Part shown: positions 1 through 11,656 of the stretch, in pieces | Layout of the letters: every line of letters begins with the position of its first letter | Numbering within the stretch: the first letter of the stretch is position 1 | Assembly (NCBI RefSeq): GCF_026151205.1 | Contig: NC_087082.1 | Coordinates: 13,673,365 to 13,737,364 of the forward strand | Direction of reading: 5' to 3' | Source of the DNA: Bolinopsis microptera | Lineage: Eukaryota > Ctenophora > Tentaculata > Lobata > Bolinopsidae | Length of the DNA stretch: 64,000 bases | Made by a program: the position numbers and the translations under genes | The notes under the pieces: model-generated | The model's input: the letters and a program-made list of their open reading frames with translations, nothing else | What the model was told of the DNA's origin: nothing | Database searches by the model: none

Positions 1-105
1 GGGTAATTACTAATTAATTAACGTGGGATTTGTATCAATTTGTTTCTAAGTATGAGGTTCAGCTAGTGTGACGTTCAGTTATTTTAGTGACGATTTTATT
101 TTCAG

Positions 106-3100
106 TCAAGGACACATCTGTCTGGACATTCTCAAAGATAACTGGTCTCCTGCACTGACCATCAGCAAGGTAACAACCTCATTAATTATGTAATTAGATC
201 AATTAGCATAATTTATGAGACCATTCTGGATGACTACTTCGGTAATTTCATTGTAATCACAACTTTATTCTTATCACGACGTTGCCTAGTAACGGTATTT
301 GTTGTTAAGTTTCAACTGTCTCCACATGGCCATGTGGTTCCTGTCTTCATTTCATATCACTGATTACCATAATATTTTGTGCATATAAAGTTGTGAGCTA
401 AAAATTAAGAAGCATCTTCATCTGAGCGGACCTAATCAGAGACACGTAACACCTTAAAGAATTAAGTTCAGACACGTAACGGCTCCAAGAATTTAGCGGC
501 CTTAAGTTCAGACACTTTCAGGGGAGGTTTCTTAATCATCAGTATGTTAATTTCAATGTAATATAAGGTAATGTATATTGGGATTTGTAAGATAGTTCTA
601 GTTTAGAGATGACCTCATTTTGACAAGCCCTCACGAAACACGGCCTCTTCAGAGGCTATATATCAGTTATACATTCAACACAGTTATACAGTTATATTAT
701 GATGTATACAGTTATATTATGATGTATACAGTTATAATATGATGAATGATCTCTATCTTTGTGTTTGCAGCAAGATATGATCTCTATCTCTGTATATTTG
801 CAGGTTTTACTGTCGATATGCTCGCTGCTGACTGACTGTAATCCCGCTGACCCTCTAGTTGGCAACATTGCTCAACAGTTTCTCACACACAAGTCCGAAC
901 ATGACCGGTAAGAACTACGTTAATTGACCGCTAATTGCAATTGGTTGGGAATTGGTGTTTATTGAAGTTTTATTACTAAAACTAATTATTAAATCAAAGT
1001 TCTAAACAAGGGATAGTTAAAAAACAACGCCCAATTCTAATCTTTCCCTAAAAGAAAAAACTAAAAATAAAGAACTTCATTGCAATTTCCGCCAATATCT
1101 CTTGTCATAACTCAAATTACGGAGATAATGCAGGTCAAAGATATTATTCAAATAAAGATTTCTTTTACATAAATCATGCACAATCAGCGAGAATAGATTA
1201 CTTTGGGGTCTTCCTCTTCTCCCTGGTAAGTCCAGTGTATTGATGGCAAAAATGAGGGAAGAAAACGCTGGTCCGTCAATAGGACCCCGCAAAACATGTC
1301 CTAACATTCTCCACCGACTACGGGCCACTTTTTCTGACAATGGCTCAGCATTGCAGCGTTTATACAAGTTTTTGTTGGAGATGACTCCTGGGTACTTTAT
1401 ATTCAAAATAGTGCGAAGATGTCTGCGGTGAACAACATCTAGTTTTTCAAGGAATATTTTGGGGACGGCCCAACAGGATTAGTTGTACATAAGAACCGAT
1501 ACGACTAAAGCATTATACAGTATTAGACGTTTGTTTAGGGGCAGTTTATCACTCCAGGCCTTCTTGTAATTGTTAAAGGCAGCATATCCCAGGTTTATGC
1601 GACGCTGAATATCAGCTTTGCTACACAAGACGGACCCTAGAGTGATACTTTTCCTCCATACTTCATTCCCCGACACTAATTTTCCATCACTGTCGACTTC
1701 ACCCGTACTAGCTAAATAAACATGAGTGAAGTCCGTTTTGTCTTCATTGACAAAGAGGTTCCATTTCTCGAGTATAGCTGTTGCCTGGGGCAAAATAGCT
1801 CTCAAGTTGTCTTCCTCTTCATCATTGAAGTCAACATCATCAGCATATTCAGTGTCAAGTGGAAGGCCAGCCATAGTAATCGGGGGGATCGGCCTATCTA
1901 AACTGATTGTTATAGTCCATCTAAGTTCATTCAAAGCACCAGCCAAGACAAGGGTGAACAGACAGCCGGATAGACAGTCACCTTGGAAAGCTCCAAGGAG
2001 ACTTAAAAACTCAGCTGAAAGTGAAAGAACTCCATTTACCTTCACCCGTAGCTTTGTGTTGGACAACAACAACCGGACAATCCTCAGCTCATCCTCAGTA
2101 CAGCCACACAGTTTCAGGAGTTCAAGAATCGTAGTGCGTTTGATCGTGTCAAACGCACTAGACATATCAATGCCCATGCGATGATACTCCCATTTCTTCC
2201 TTTGGACAACTGACAGTAGAACTCGCTGACACCAAACAATATCAGCACAAGAACGAGCGCGTTTATATGCACACTGCCATGGACCAGTGAAGGCGTTCAC
2301 TTTTTCTTCTATCCTTTTAAGAGTAGCCATAGACAGAATTTTTCTGGCTGCATTGGACAAGGTGAGTGGACGTAAATTCTTCAGAGGACCAATAGGTTTT
2401 TTTGGCTTCTGTAAGGGTGTTATAGTAGCCTCTCCAATGGAAATGGGGAAAGTATGTGTCTCGAAACAACTGTTGATGATTCCAGCATAATGTTCATGGA
2501 CTGTACTATTAGAGTACTTAATTAGCTCGTTGGGTATTCCATCGGGACCATTTGCCCTCCCATTTTTCAAGCTAGAGGTGGCTGCATGTATTTCAACTCC
2601 AGTAAAAGGGACATTGAGAGCACGTGGTAGACCCTCAAAAGGCTCGAGAGGTTGCTCATTGCGAGTCAGCTGTTTTTCGAGATAGTCTCTAACAACAGAA
2701 GCTTTCATGTCGTCAGATGCAATCAAACAGCCATTTTCATCATGAACACCAATCGAGTTATTAGGTGGTTTACTTTTCTGAAGATGTCTTACTGCTTCAA
2801 ACATTTTCCTTGAATCGTTTGTGTTAGTAATATCACTATAGGTCTGATCAGCTTGAGCAGACCTCACTTCAACTAATCTTTTCTGGATACTATTAGTGAG
2901 GTGGTTGATGGATGACCTCAATGTAGTTCGATCAAGAGATTGATTATTGTTAAGTAGCTGTCGGAGATCGTGACGCTTTTCAACAAGCTCTTTGAGAGTG
3001 TCATCACTGCTGTGATGTTTCAAGCGAGCTTTAGGTTTTGGGCCGATGGAAACATTGGCAGCATCACGAATATGAGACATAAGATTTTGAAGGTCGGCAT

Positions 3101-4466
3101 TTGGATCGTTGCTGGTCGCAAAATTTGAGAACTTGCCTTCAAGGGCCAAGTGATATTTATGTTGCATATCTTTGTTGCTTACAAGTTCTGATATATTATA
3201 AGAAGGAACACGACGTTGTTTAGGTTTGAAACAAAGATGAATGTTGCTGAAATTGATGCGAGCAATGACAAGTCTATGATCTGAAAATGTTTTAGTACCA
3301 GCATAAGTTCTTGATTGAGTCAAAAGACACTTAGATCTATTTCGGCATAGTATGTAATCTATTTGAGAGTATACAGGCAGTGTCTTCTTACTGTACCGAC
3401 CAGCCGACCAATCCTTCCGCCAACCAGTAAATGATGTAACACGTCTGCTAGGTTGTATAAAACTAGTGTTCACAGCAAACAGATTATTTTCTGAGATAAA
3501 ATCCAGTAATCTAGAACCATTTTCGTTCCTTACTCCCATTCCGTATTTCCCCATATATCTACCAAAACCCTGTTCAATATCAGAAGGGGATAATTTACCC
3601 AGTTTTGAATTAAAGTCACCCAGAAATTGCAACTCCACATTAGAGGGTACATTCTTGGCCTCTCTTAGCTGCCCATAAAAGTTATCCAAAACAACTGGAT
3701 TTTTACGGACTAGCCCCTGATGTGGACAGTAGGCATTGATCACCCTGCAACGTAGGGGTGTACCGCTACGTGAGGGGATGCAAATATCGACATAGCATAC
3801 CCGGTCACTGATGTACTTCCAGCAAACCACATAGTTCATCATGCGAGGACTGATTATAAAACCCAAGCCTCCATGGCGACTGTCCAACTGCTCGAACAGA
3901 AACAAGTTAAAACCGTTGCGCAAAACAAGGCTGTCTGATTCGGTGACTTTAGTTTCCTGCAGAGCGCAGATGTCGACATTGTACTTTTCACAGTCTAATC
4001 CTAGTAACTCACGTTTACTATGTAGGCTATCATCTTGCTGAACACCGAGCCCACGGATGTTAAATGTGGCGAAGCTGATCATTAATGCAATGGTTGTTGA
4101 TACAAATGATTTCTTCTTCGGGTTAAATATGTTGGAGTTGGCGTCACCACCGTCTCCACCGCTGACATTACTCGAACGGACCATCTAATCTACTTTTAAT
4201 TAATCTTTAATAAGTTTCTAGTACCATGAAGATACACAATACACATTGACAGTAATTGTTGTGAGCTGATGAATGTCTAGACAATATTTCCAAATTAACC
4301 TGTAACATTTACATGTTTATTAGTAATAATTGTTTTATTAATGTTAAGTATTGATATTATTTAAGATAGTATTAAGTGTTATGTACACAATATAATATTA
4401 ACTTAATGTTAAATGTTAACTTGTCTCAGGCTGGCTCGGTTGTGGACGAAGAAGTTTGCAAAATGA
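106..4466 (+). CDS. UBE2E: UBE2E-class ubiquitin-conjugating enzyme E2, C-terminal half (partial, 5' end outside window)
   Basis: Three coding exons join in frame: 106-169, 804-907 and 4430-4466 (TGA at 4464-4466), all with AG/GT borders. Exon 106-169 gives [20 protein letters not shown] and a Lys. Exon 804-907 gives [20 protein letters not shown] and on to EHDR. The last exon gives [11 protein letters not shown] then stop, where animal UBE2E proteins end MARQWTKRYAT. The catalytic cysteine that carries the ubiquitin thioester is codon 119-121, inside ICLDIL. The HPN motif and the N-terminal extension lie upstream of the window. The phrases [11 protein letters not shown] and [11 protein letters not shown] separate UBE2E from UBE2D. 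The protein would transfer ubiquitin from E1 to RING-type E3 ligases. The 3.5-kb last intron (908-4429) holds an antisense LINE. The codon junctions and reading phase agree at both introns, so I take it as a working gene. Confidence 0.9.
688..747. repeat. 20-bp tandem repeat, three copies
   Basis: Three successive copies of ACAGTTATATTATGATGTAT, the last one diverged, lie in the intron of the E2 gene just before a pair of candidate 3' splice sites. No coding potential is seen. Confidence 0.8.
748..803 (+). promoter_or_regulatory. Duplicated 3' splice site of the E2 gene
   Basis: Two similar acceptor regions follow each other. Each contains GATCTCTATCT, then a T-rich tract and TTTGCAG; the AGs end at 770 and 803. 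Using the second gives the conserved E2 protein. Using the first would add 33 bases in frame without a stop ([11 protein letters not shown]) between TISK and VLLSIC. The second is presumably the main site, because it restores the family sequence. Confidence 0.55.
1077..4184 (-). mobile_element. Non-LTR retrotransposon (APE endonuclease-reverse transcriptase LINE), one internal stop
   Basis: On the minus strand an ATG at 4184 opens a 901-codon frame. The N-terminus is an exonuclease-endonuclease-phosphatase domain ([30 protein letters not shown]). A reverse transcriptase follows ([37 protein letters not shown], and the catalytic YADD at about residues 780-783). A TAA at 1479-1481 interrupts it. 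The same frame then continues to 1077 with the C-terminal [14 protein letters not shown] and RRGRP motifs typical of this LINE group. So a single nonsense codon, not a frameshift, separates this copy from a continuous frame of about 1,034 codons. It lies antisense in the last intron of the E2 gene. It encodes its own reverse transcription and target-primed integration. The clade is unsure: RTE-like or a relative. Element ends are not defined. Confidence 0.9.
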
Positions 4467-4567
4467 GAGAGATAATATTGTACACCTTACACACGCGTGT
4501 ACACAACACATCACAATTACAGACATCACCACCCTCAAGAGGTTATAAGATCAACCGAAAGACTAAA

Positions 4568-4644
4568 CCGCACGTGCAAATGCACATAAGATCGTGCACG
4601 TGCAAATGCGCATAAAATCGTGCACGTGAAAATGCACGTAAAAT
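4568..4644. repeat. 26-bp tandem repeat with CACGTG motifs
   Basis: Three copies of a unit built on CGTGCACGTGCAAATGCAC follow about 100 bases after the E2 stop codon, probably in its 3' untranslated or flanking region. Each unit holds the palindrome GCACGTG. No protein is implied. Confidence 0.7.
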
Positions 4645-7505
4645 CGTCCATGTCCACAGGAGAGATAAGACTTGAATGGAGATAACATGAGGCGTCAGGA
4701 TCATGACGTGTTTTAACCTGAAATTGTTGAGCAAGGAATTTTTGTGGGCTTTTTGTAGTGATTTGACAGAATTAAATAGCGCCAAAACATACTCCCCACC
4801 CCGGCCCTCCTGGCCCCCTGTGTATACATGATTACAATGCAAAGGCGTGTATAAACTTATAAAGTTATAACAATACGCGTCCTCTTATTTGCTAAATTGT
4901 GGTAATGTTAAAACATAATGGCTTCATTGTTGCACTTGTCGTTACACTTACTGCCTTATCCAGTATTTATTGATTTGGAATGACTGTTGTCCAGGAATCG
5001 CTCTAAAGTGTAACACATCTCCGGACAGAAAGCGCCTCAGAATATTATGATGGTATTATTATGCGTTGGTAATTGATTTAAATTATTTGGCAATCTTCCA
5101 AGATGGGGTGTGTGTGTTTTGGTGTGAGAACTGAGTCTGTCCGTATTATGTAACTGTGAAACTATCTGGGAGATGATGACTCAATGATTCTTGTTACTGT
5201 TTTAGAATTTCGTTAAATTGTTTTAAATGGTGACCGTAATAACCGGTATGAGGTGATGTATTTAACTGATCTGCTGAATGATTGTGTATAAATAGGATAA
5301 ACCTCACTCAAAATCATTTCTTTCGCATATTTGATAAACATTTTATTACTACGAGAAGAGAGAGACAGAGAGAAAGAGAGAGAAGAGATGAGATTCTGAC
5401 ATATTCTTGATGCTAACTTTATTGGGACTAAAAGAGAGAGGGTCATTAGACTACATTAGAGATTCATAGAATATACAATGTATAACGTATATTATACAAT
5501 GTATATTGTACAATATATATTGTACAATGTATATTATACATGTCAGCACTGAGGGACCACTGTCACACCGTTTGTCACATCTGTTTTACATGCAGTTACC
5601 TCACCTGACTTTTAAGGTTGGCGGACATTTCTTAGTTCCTTGATCGAGTGGCCGCTCTTACTACACAAACAAATGTTCTGCTTTATAAATACCTCTAAAA
5701 TACCAATCCCACCACTTCATGTTTATTGGACGTTTTCCAAGAAATCATATTGCTGCCCACATAAAGCTTAGTCGCATATTATCACAGTGTCATCCAATAC
5801 TATAACACTTCTTAAATAACGACAGTGAAGACCAATCATTTGCTCACCATTACACATGTGTTCAGTCTGAAGATAATACTTACAATTCGCCTTGTTTTGC
5901 GTAACATCATTGTTGTTATTCTATGGAATTATAGGCGCTGTTATATTTGATCATGATGAAATGTTCAGAGTTTCACTTTACAATACTAGTATCCGCCCGG
6001 TATCTTCTAATATTTGGTTACAATTTTCTGGAAAAGGTAAACTATTTTTCTGTCATTAAGTAAGAAAATGTTTAATGACATCATCCTACATTTTTCAATT
6101 ACAAAAGTAAAATTTCCCAACATAACGGCTGTAAACTGATACAAGAAATATAATTTTGTTATTTTTGCCCCGAATTAGTCTCTGTTACAGCGTGGAGATC
6201 ATGTACCGTTAATGACGAAATAATTCACTACAGATAATAATATTCAAATCTGTTAATTGTTATTCAACGTGCTTTTCCATCCTATAAACAGAGAACACAT
6301 GTTCGTTAAACATCACGCCAACAAACATAATGTAAGTTTTACATTATTTGCATATTGACAACTCCGACGGTATTTATTTAAATAAACTGAGAGACATTTG
6401 GTCTCGTTACCTTGTAAATTTCATCGAAATCGAACAATGCAGTACAAAGATATTCTGTTTTAATCTTTATGGTAATGTCAAAGTAGAGAAAAATTCGTCA
6501 CTCGCTATTAAAACATGTGCTCCTTCATAAATGTTATCATTATCATGATCAAACCCCTTATTTATGGGCCTGCCAGTCTCTTCTGAAGCACGAATGACCA
6601 TAATTTCTAACGTCCAAACAAGGTCAGAAATTTCTCCTAACACCCATTTTTGAATTTTTTAAATCGGTGGTCCGGAAGCGGAGTTATGGATCGATGAAAA
6701 TTTTTGATTTAACACTGTTTGTATTGTCATTATCAGAAATGACGAAGAGATATGGCACCCCATGTTACTAATATGTAGTAACGCTTGTTTCATCAAGGGG
6801 AAGGTGTGCTCATCAACCAAGGGTGTGGTTGACGGGCTTTCAGAACTTTCTAGTTGCTAAGCTGTAGAAATAAATAATAAGGCGCAGTGATTTCCCTAAT
6901 TTTCGAGGAAGTTTTACACTTCATGCAGCTCACTGATACTTCTTAATTCTGAGGGGCACCAAATCTGGCAGCAATTTGTTGACGGAAAACAATTTTTGTC
7001 AGTACCTCAGTATACCTTGGGAGTGGAGTGGTCAACTGATGTGATAGCCCCGTCAAGTCTTGACGAAAATCAACATATGTCACAGTACATAGCCATAGGT
7101 AGGTTACCTGACTGAGAATGCATACCTCAACTTTTAATGGATTCTATGATATTTCATTCCGAATAAATAAACAAGGTGTATATTTCAAATAATTAACTAG
7201 TTCCCAAATAATATATTCCTTGGCTAGGCATGTTGAACAAACTCCCGTTCGCCGAAGCCTTTGTTGAACTATGGAAAGCGCGATCGCCGAACTTAAATAG
7301 ACATATTAAAGCAATTTGGTCGAGTATGCGCTTTAACAATTAATATCGCGCGCACGCGCACTATATGCCTAGTAGCGCGTAATAGAGCGGCGAGCATGTG
7401 TGTCGTGCCATTACATCCTTGATACATGTTTCGTATCCCAATATCAGAGATAATATTCGGCGGAAAGTGGCATGCAACGTATGTCAATTACATCCCGACC
7501 GTCAT
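4645..7505. other. Non-coding stretch downstream of the E2 gene
   Basis: I see no gene here. It holds a GA-rich run (about 5352-5390), an AT-rich palindromic repeat (5470-5541) and ordinary AT-rich sequence. The E2 3' untranslated region must begin here, but no clear end can be placed. Confidence 0.6.
5470..5541. repeat. AT-rich palindromic tandem repeat
   Basis: Alternating TATACAATGTATAT and its reverse complement make a near-continuous palindrome able to extrude as a cruciform. It looks like a simple-repeat expansion. Confidence 0.7.
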
Positions 7506-7581
7506 TTACTGGGCGGCGCTCAGCCTGTCATTCCGCCGAATCTCTATACGTTTATGAACATAATAGCCTGAGGTCCCCAGG
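7506..7581 (+). repeat. Dispersed ~80-100-bp repeat, family 'D', copy 1
   Basis: It starts TTACTGGGCGGCGCTCAGCC, continues TGTCATTCCGCCGAATCTCT and a TTTATGAACATAATAG tract, and ends in the palindrome CCTGAGGTCCCCAGG. The same order of blocks recurs at 20463-20556 (+) and, inverted, at 23405-23504 and 31729-31811. Partial copies lie at 11868-11898 and 63061-63118. It encodes nothing and behaves like a short mobile or satellite-derived repeat. I do not recognise the family. Confidence 0.75.
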
Positions 7582-8545
7582 TTAGACCGTCATTGGTCAT
7601 GCGTCAACCTTTCACACAGCCATGATCATAATCGATGATGCCACGAGAGTGCTTCCAGTTCCATAGTGCCAGGCAACGAGAGTGCCGTCGGGATCCGGAT
7701 GTCTGACCAAATTGCAAATAATGTAGGTATTTCACGATATTTATAGTTATATGATGTATGACAGATTATTTTTAACGTTGCGCGTTGTAAATTGCAGCTA
7801 TGTAGAAAGTAATTGCAACGTCTCTGGTCTCGTCCATGACAAAGGCGCGGCGTGGGCCGAAACGTCGACAACTATTGGTTTAACAAGAATTGCGCCGGTT
7901 AGCGGACGCTAGATTTCCATCGACCGTAATTAATTACAATTAACGATCGTTCCATATTGGTTAAATTACCAAATTTCTTTGGGGCGTTCCAGAGAACAAA
8001 ATGGAATGGTTGCCGTTGTCAATTATTTGAATCGAAAGTTGAACGACCGGACACCGTAATAAATATAATGTAGCCTGTGCGGTGATATGCATGATGCAGT
8101 TAAAAGGACACCTGTCCGACAGCGACTCTTGTCCGACTCAATATGTTACTGTCACCAAGATGTAACCCAACTCCAAAAACTTGGTCATTGGTTGACGATG
8201 TCAACCCATCGAGATCGTTGCTCTGCGAAAAAAACGATCTTCGATGCGAAGCAAGAATGCTAGTTCGCGCGGCGCGTCGAAGCGGCGAAGTCCTTCAATA
8301 TGTTACCAGAAAAAAAGACATCTGTCCGATATTGTGATCTAATTGCAATACGACACATTTCCATTTTCCAATTGGAGACATGATCTGAACTGAGATATGA
8401 CCTGAGCTGAACTCTAAGTCTACCATAGTTTATTTTCATTTGATGTCAAAAATTGGACAATAGTTTAAATGTTATATAAATAACTGATCTCCATGATACC
8501 GCTCTCGGCGCTCTCCTAGCTGTGTGTAATGTAGGCTGTGATGAG
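7582..8545. other. Non-coding stretch with short repeated motifs
   Basis: No gene is visible. The motif GACAGCGACTCTTGTCCGA at about 8117-8135 recurs near 9668-9686. A GACATCTGTCCGA motif near 8317 recurs inverted near 9636 and 10958. The phrase GGGCCGAAACGTCGAC near 7856 resembles a motif seen near the ends of some retroelements, but nothing more supports that here. Confidence 0.45.
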
Positions 8546-8555
8546 ATTGGCACTT

Positions 8556-9443
8556 GTAGTAGAGGCTCTTACGGGCAAAAAGACGTGTTTTCTGCTACGA
8601 TTTTAGAGACCTAACCGCTAATTAAAATTAAATTAAATTAAATTGGACACAATAGCAATAGTATGATGTCTAAGGATCGATAATATGTTAAGAAGTATAA
8701 ATTTGGCCTTATTAGTCACGTGCTATACCAATGCGCGTTTTAAACTTTGACAGTCTATTACTCTAAGGCAAATAGAGTAATTATATTCATATTTTGTCAG
8801 CAATAAGATCACATTATTTTCTATTTAGTGTGAAAATATGAGCTAGAACGGACATAATCTCGCAGAGTTATAGCTGTTTGAAATTTATGATGAACGCGCG
8901 GGTGCCAATTGATAACAACTAAATGCTTTTGCGCGTAGTGCGCGTCGAAAATTTGGCAAAAACGCTTGCGGAGTGACAATATTCAAACTTCGATAAAGTA
9001 TATGAAGTGGGTACTTCTCGGAAAGGAAAAATTTAGGCAAACACGATGTGACTATTTTTGGGTTGATTTAATACAACTGCAAAAAATTATTTAAACTTCA
9101 AGCAAAAAAAGTCAAATTTTTACCACTTTTTTGGATTTTTACCCCAAAAAAAATAGAGGGGTTTTTCAAATTTTTATATCATCTTGTGCGGCTGTGTTTT
9201 AGCTATCTCCATGCAAGTTTTGCCGACATGCCAACAAAATTAACTTGTTCAAAATATCAAAAAACATGGTTTTTTGGCCTATTTTTCGCCCAAAAATCGG
9301 TTTTTTGCAATTTTACCCCCAAAAAGTCAGTCCAATCATCTTAACACCACTTTTAATCGATTCTACGGTCAAAAATACGTCTAGTATGGTGTATCTGGGG
9401 TCCCTAGCGTATCGAGCAGACAATGCCCGTAAGAGCCTCTACT
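8556..9443. mobile_element. Non-autonomous DNA element with ~20-bp inverted ends and 9-10-bp target duplication (MULE-like)
   Basis: AGTAGAGGCTCTTACGGGCA at 8558-8577 is exactly inverted at 9424-9443. The flanks carry the direct repeat ATTGGCACTT (8546-8555 and 9444-9453), giving a 9-10-bp target site duplication. That length is typical of Mutator-like elements; hAT elements make 8 bp. The ~890-bp interior is A/T-rich, shows no transposase, and includes long runs of A and T near 9080-9310. I infer a MITE mobilised by an element elsewhere. Confidence 0.65.
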
Positions 9444-9453
9444 ATTGGCACTT

Positions 9454-10819
9454 TGTGTATACGGCTAGCATGATGATGATCCTGTCCTCAAATAGTCAAT
9501 CACGTATCGGTGGATCAGATCTCAATTATGGATCAAATCAGCATTATATTAGGACTGTGGGAGCAACGTCACAAGATTACCCGTGAGCTTGTGAAGTACG
9601 AACGTGACCCGAAATTACAAATGTGATCCGAAAGTTGGACAGATGTCGCCAAAAACGACCCTTATCTGACAGCGACTCTTGTCCGAAAACCAATACACAC
9701 TATATACACACTATATAATATCCTGATTATCTTAAAATTTATTCCGCTTTTATTTTTATTCCCACTCTCGATTCCTTGCTAGCAGTCCGATTAATTTAGT
9801 ACATTTAGTGGGGCCCATTTAAACATTAGCTCTAATTAAAGAACCTCTCACCCTCTCAGCAGTCCGATTAATTTAGTACATTAAGTGGGGCCCATTTAAA
9901 CATTAGCTCTAATTAAAGAACCTCTCACCCTCTCAGAAAACTCCGTTTGGAGATATTCCTTATTACGCTCTAAGTTATTAATTTTCCTTGTGTTTGAATC
10001 CTGTCACTTTTCAACTGTTTTTAGTCTTTGTTATTTTCGGCCGATTTCTGCACTTTTACACTGGGTCATCATTCATAATTTCTGGGATTGAGACGACTTA
10101 TATCAGCATTTAAGGAAGAGTTTGCTTGTCTGACTTACTTCATTAGACACTTCTGGTCAAGAACTGAACAAGAACTACATTCGAAGACTGGAACATCTGA
10201 ATGACTTCGCAACCCAGGAATCAACTACTCAGTTATTATCGCTCAATAATCGGTTTGGTATCGACGTTACATACTTTTTTTTCTTTTTTTTTAAGCTGAT
10301 TTGAGAAACCATGGAATTAAAGTTACCGTCCTAAGGCTAACATTAAATCGCTGATTTTATTTATATATATCACTTTTTTGTTCTTTCTTTTCCTTCAAAA
10401 CATTCCAGTACATTGTGCAGAAAGTTGGAGATGAAGCCGTAGTACGTACATGTAGCATTGCACTGGATCGAACTTGCAGAGTGTTGTTTTCTCCAGTCTG
10501 CGCCGCGAGCTTATATAAACATACGCGGCGCAGATCGACTGGAGGAGATTGCACTGTGTAGGCTCCGGTGTAATGTGATATGTATGTACTACGGCTTTAC
10601 AAATTTTGGAAGCAAGTAGGGATATATATCTGATACCAATCGTATATACTAAAAATACTCTAGCACAATTGTAACTGCAGTTTTACAGAACTCTAAATGC
10701 TTAATGAACACTCTTGCAGGTACCACCCGTATTCATACTCAGACCTGAGTTTAGTCATTTTCCGATACGAGATTGGGGACGGGTTCTATAAACAAACAAA
10801 CAAACAAACATATAATATC
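9454..10819. other. Non-coding stretch
   Basis: No gene is supported. It contains the 77-bp tandem duplication described separately, a poly-T run near 10271-10292, and a (CAAA)n simple repeat at 10791-10810. Confidence 0.55.
9781..9934. repeat. 77-bp tandem duplication
   Basis: Two head-to-tail copies (9781-9857 and 9858-9934), each starting AGCAGTCCGATTAATTTAGT, differ at only about one base, so the duplication is recent. No coding frame runs through it. Confidence 0.9.
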
Positions 10820-10949
10820 CTTGTATCACGTTGTGACACCTTGTCATACGTTGTAAGACCCGCCGCGCACGAGTGCGCGGCTCCCCCTGTATCGTCGAAA
10901 CTCTACAGGCTTCTATAGTGAAGCGACCGTGGTCACCACGTGATACAAG
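10820..10949. mobile_element. 130-bp hairpin element, family 'H', copy 1
   Basis: The ends are inverted repeats: CTTGTATCACGTTGTGAC at 10820-10837 and its complement (one mismatch) at 10932-10949. Inside, the stem GCCGCGCAC folds back on 10873-10881, and CCTGTA folds back on TACAGG. The high GC content contrasts with the AT-rich flanks. Its relatives at 11452-11656 share ends and hairpins, which supports a mobile short family. There is no coding capacity and I do not recognise the family. Confidence 0.65.
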
Positions 10950-11451
10950 TAATTCGACTGTCGGACAGATGTCGCCCAATCAAATCTGTGGTAGGTAATA
11001 CAATGTGAATCATAATAAAATGTATCGTTCATTTCGTATAATGAATCAATCTATTCGCAATCATGTTCAACATAACATTAACATCATAATTTATACAACA
11101 ATATAACGGATTACTAATATCGCGATAGGGAGCCAAGTCTGTGGTACCACCAAGCACCCAAAACATTATAAGAAGATTGCATTGTATCGTATGAAGTAAA
11201 CAAAAGCTTGAACGACATTATCAATTCGCAGCAACATGAATAAGTATAACAGCGGATAGAAGTACATTACAAGCGCACGACGCAAACAATGTGTGGTATA
11301 GTATAAGAGTATAGAGTACACGACCTTGGCATAAAAGCATTGTAAAATGCGCGCGCGACAATCACGTGCTAATTTGTGAAGGAGCACGTGTTTGCGGAGG
11401 GTTATGCATGTTTTGCTTTGTGACACGACGAAAAACCAATACACACTATAT
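10950..11451. other. Non-coding spacer between hairpin elements
   Basis: No gene is supported. It starts with a copy of TCGGACAGATGTCG (near 10959) and ends with CCAATACACACTATAT, which is also found near 9694. Longer open frames on the minus strand read through the neighbouring repeat and have no recognisable domain. Confidence 0.5.
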
Positions 11452-11569
11452 CTTTGTATCACGTTGTGACACCTTGTCATACGTTGTATGACCCGCCGCG
11501 CACGAAGTGCGCGGCTCCCCCCTCCCACGCTATAGTGAAACGACCGTGGGGGTCACCACGTGATACAAG
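11452..11569. mobile_element. Hairpin element, family 'H', copy 2
   Basis: The left end TTTGTATCACGTTGTGAC (11453-11470) is inverted at 11552-11569. The stem GCCGCGCAC (11495-11503) closes a GAA loop on 11507-11515. It differs from copy 1 in the middle, where a CCTCCCACGCTATAG segment replaces the small central hairpin. Confidence 0.65.
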
Positions 11570-11656
11570 TGACACCCACGGTCGTCCCTGTATCGTCCTG
11601 ACGATACAGGGGGAGCCGCGCACTTCGTGCGCGGCTGGTCATACAACACATGACAA
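11552..11656 (-). mobile_element. Hairpin element, family 'H', copy 3, inverted and sharing an end with copy 2
   Basis: Read on the minus strand this repeats the order of copy 2: GTCATGTGTTGTATGACC, the GCCGCGCAC stem (11615-11635) and CCCCCTGTATCGTC. It lacks its own distal end, so copies 2 and 3 meet head to head. Further hairpins form between 11540-11556 and 11569-11585, and within 11587-11610. Confidence 0.6.

Noticed and set aside
7840-7880. GGGCCGAAACGTCGAC motif as the end of a Penelope-like or other retroelement
   Set aside because: A single short motif; no reverse transcriptase or repeat end nearby.
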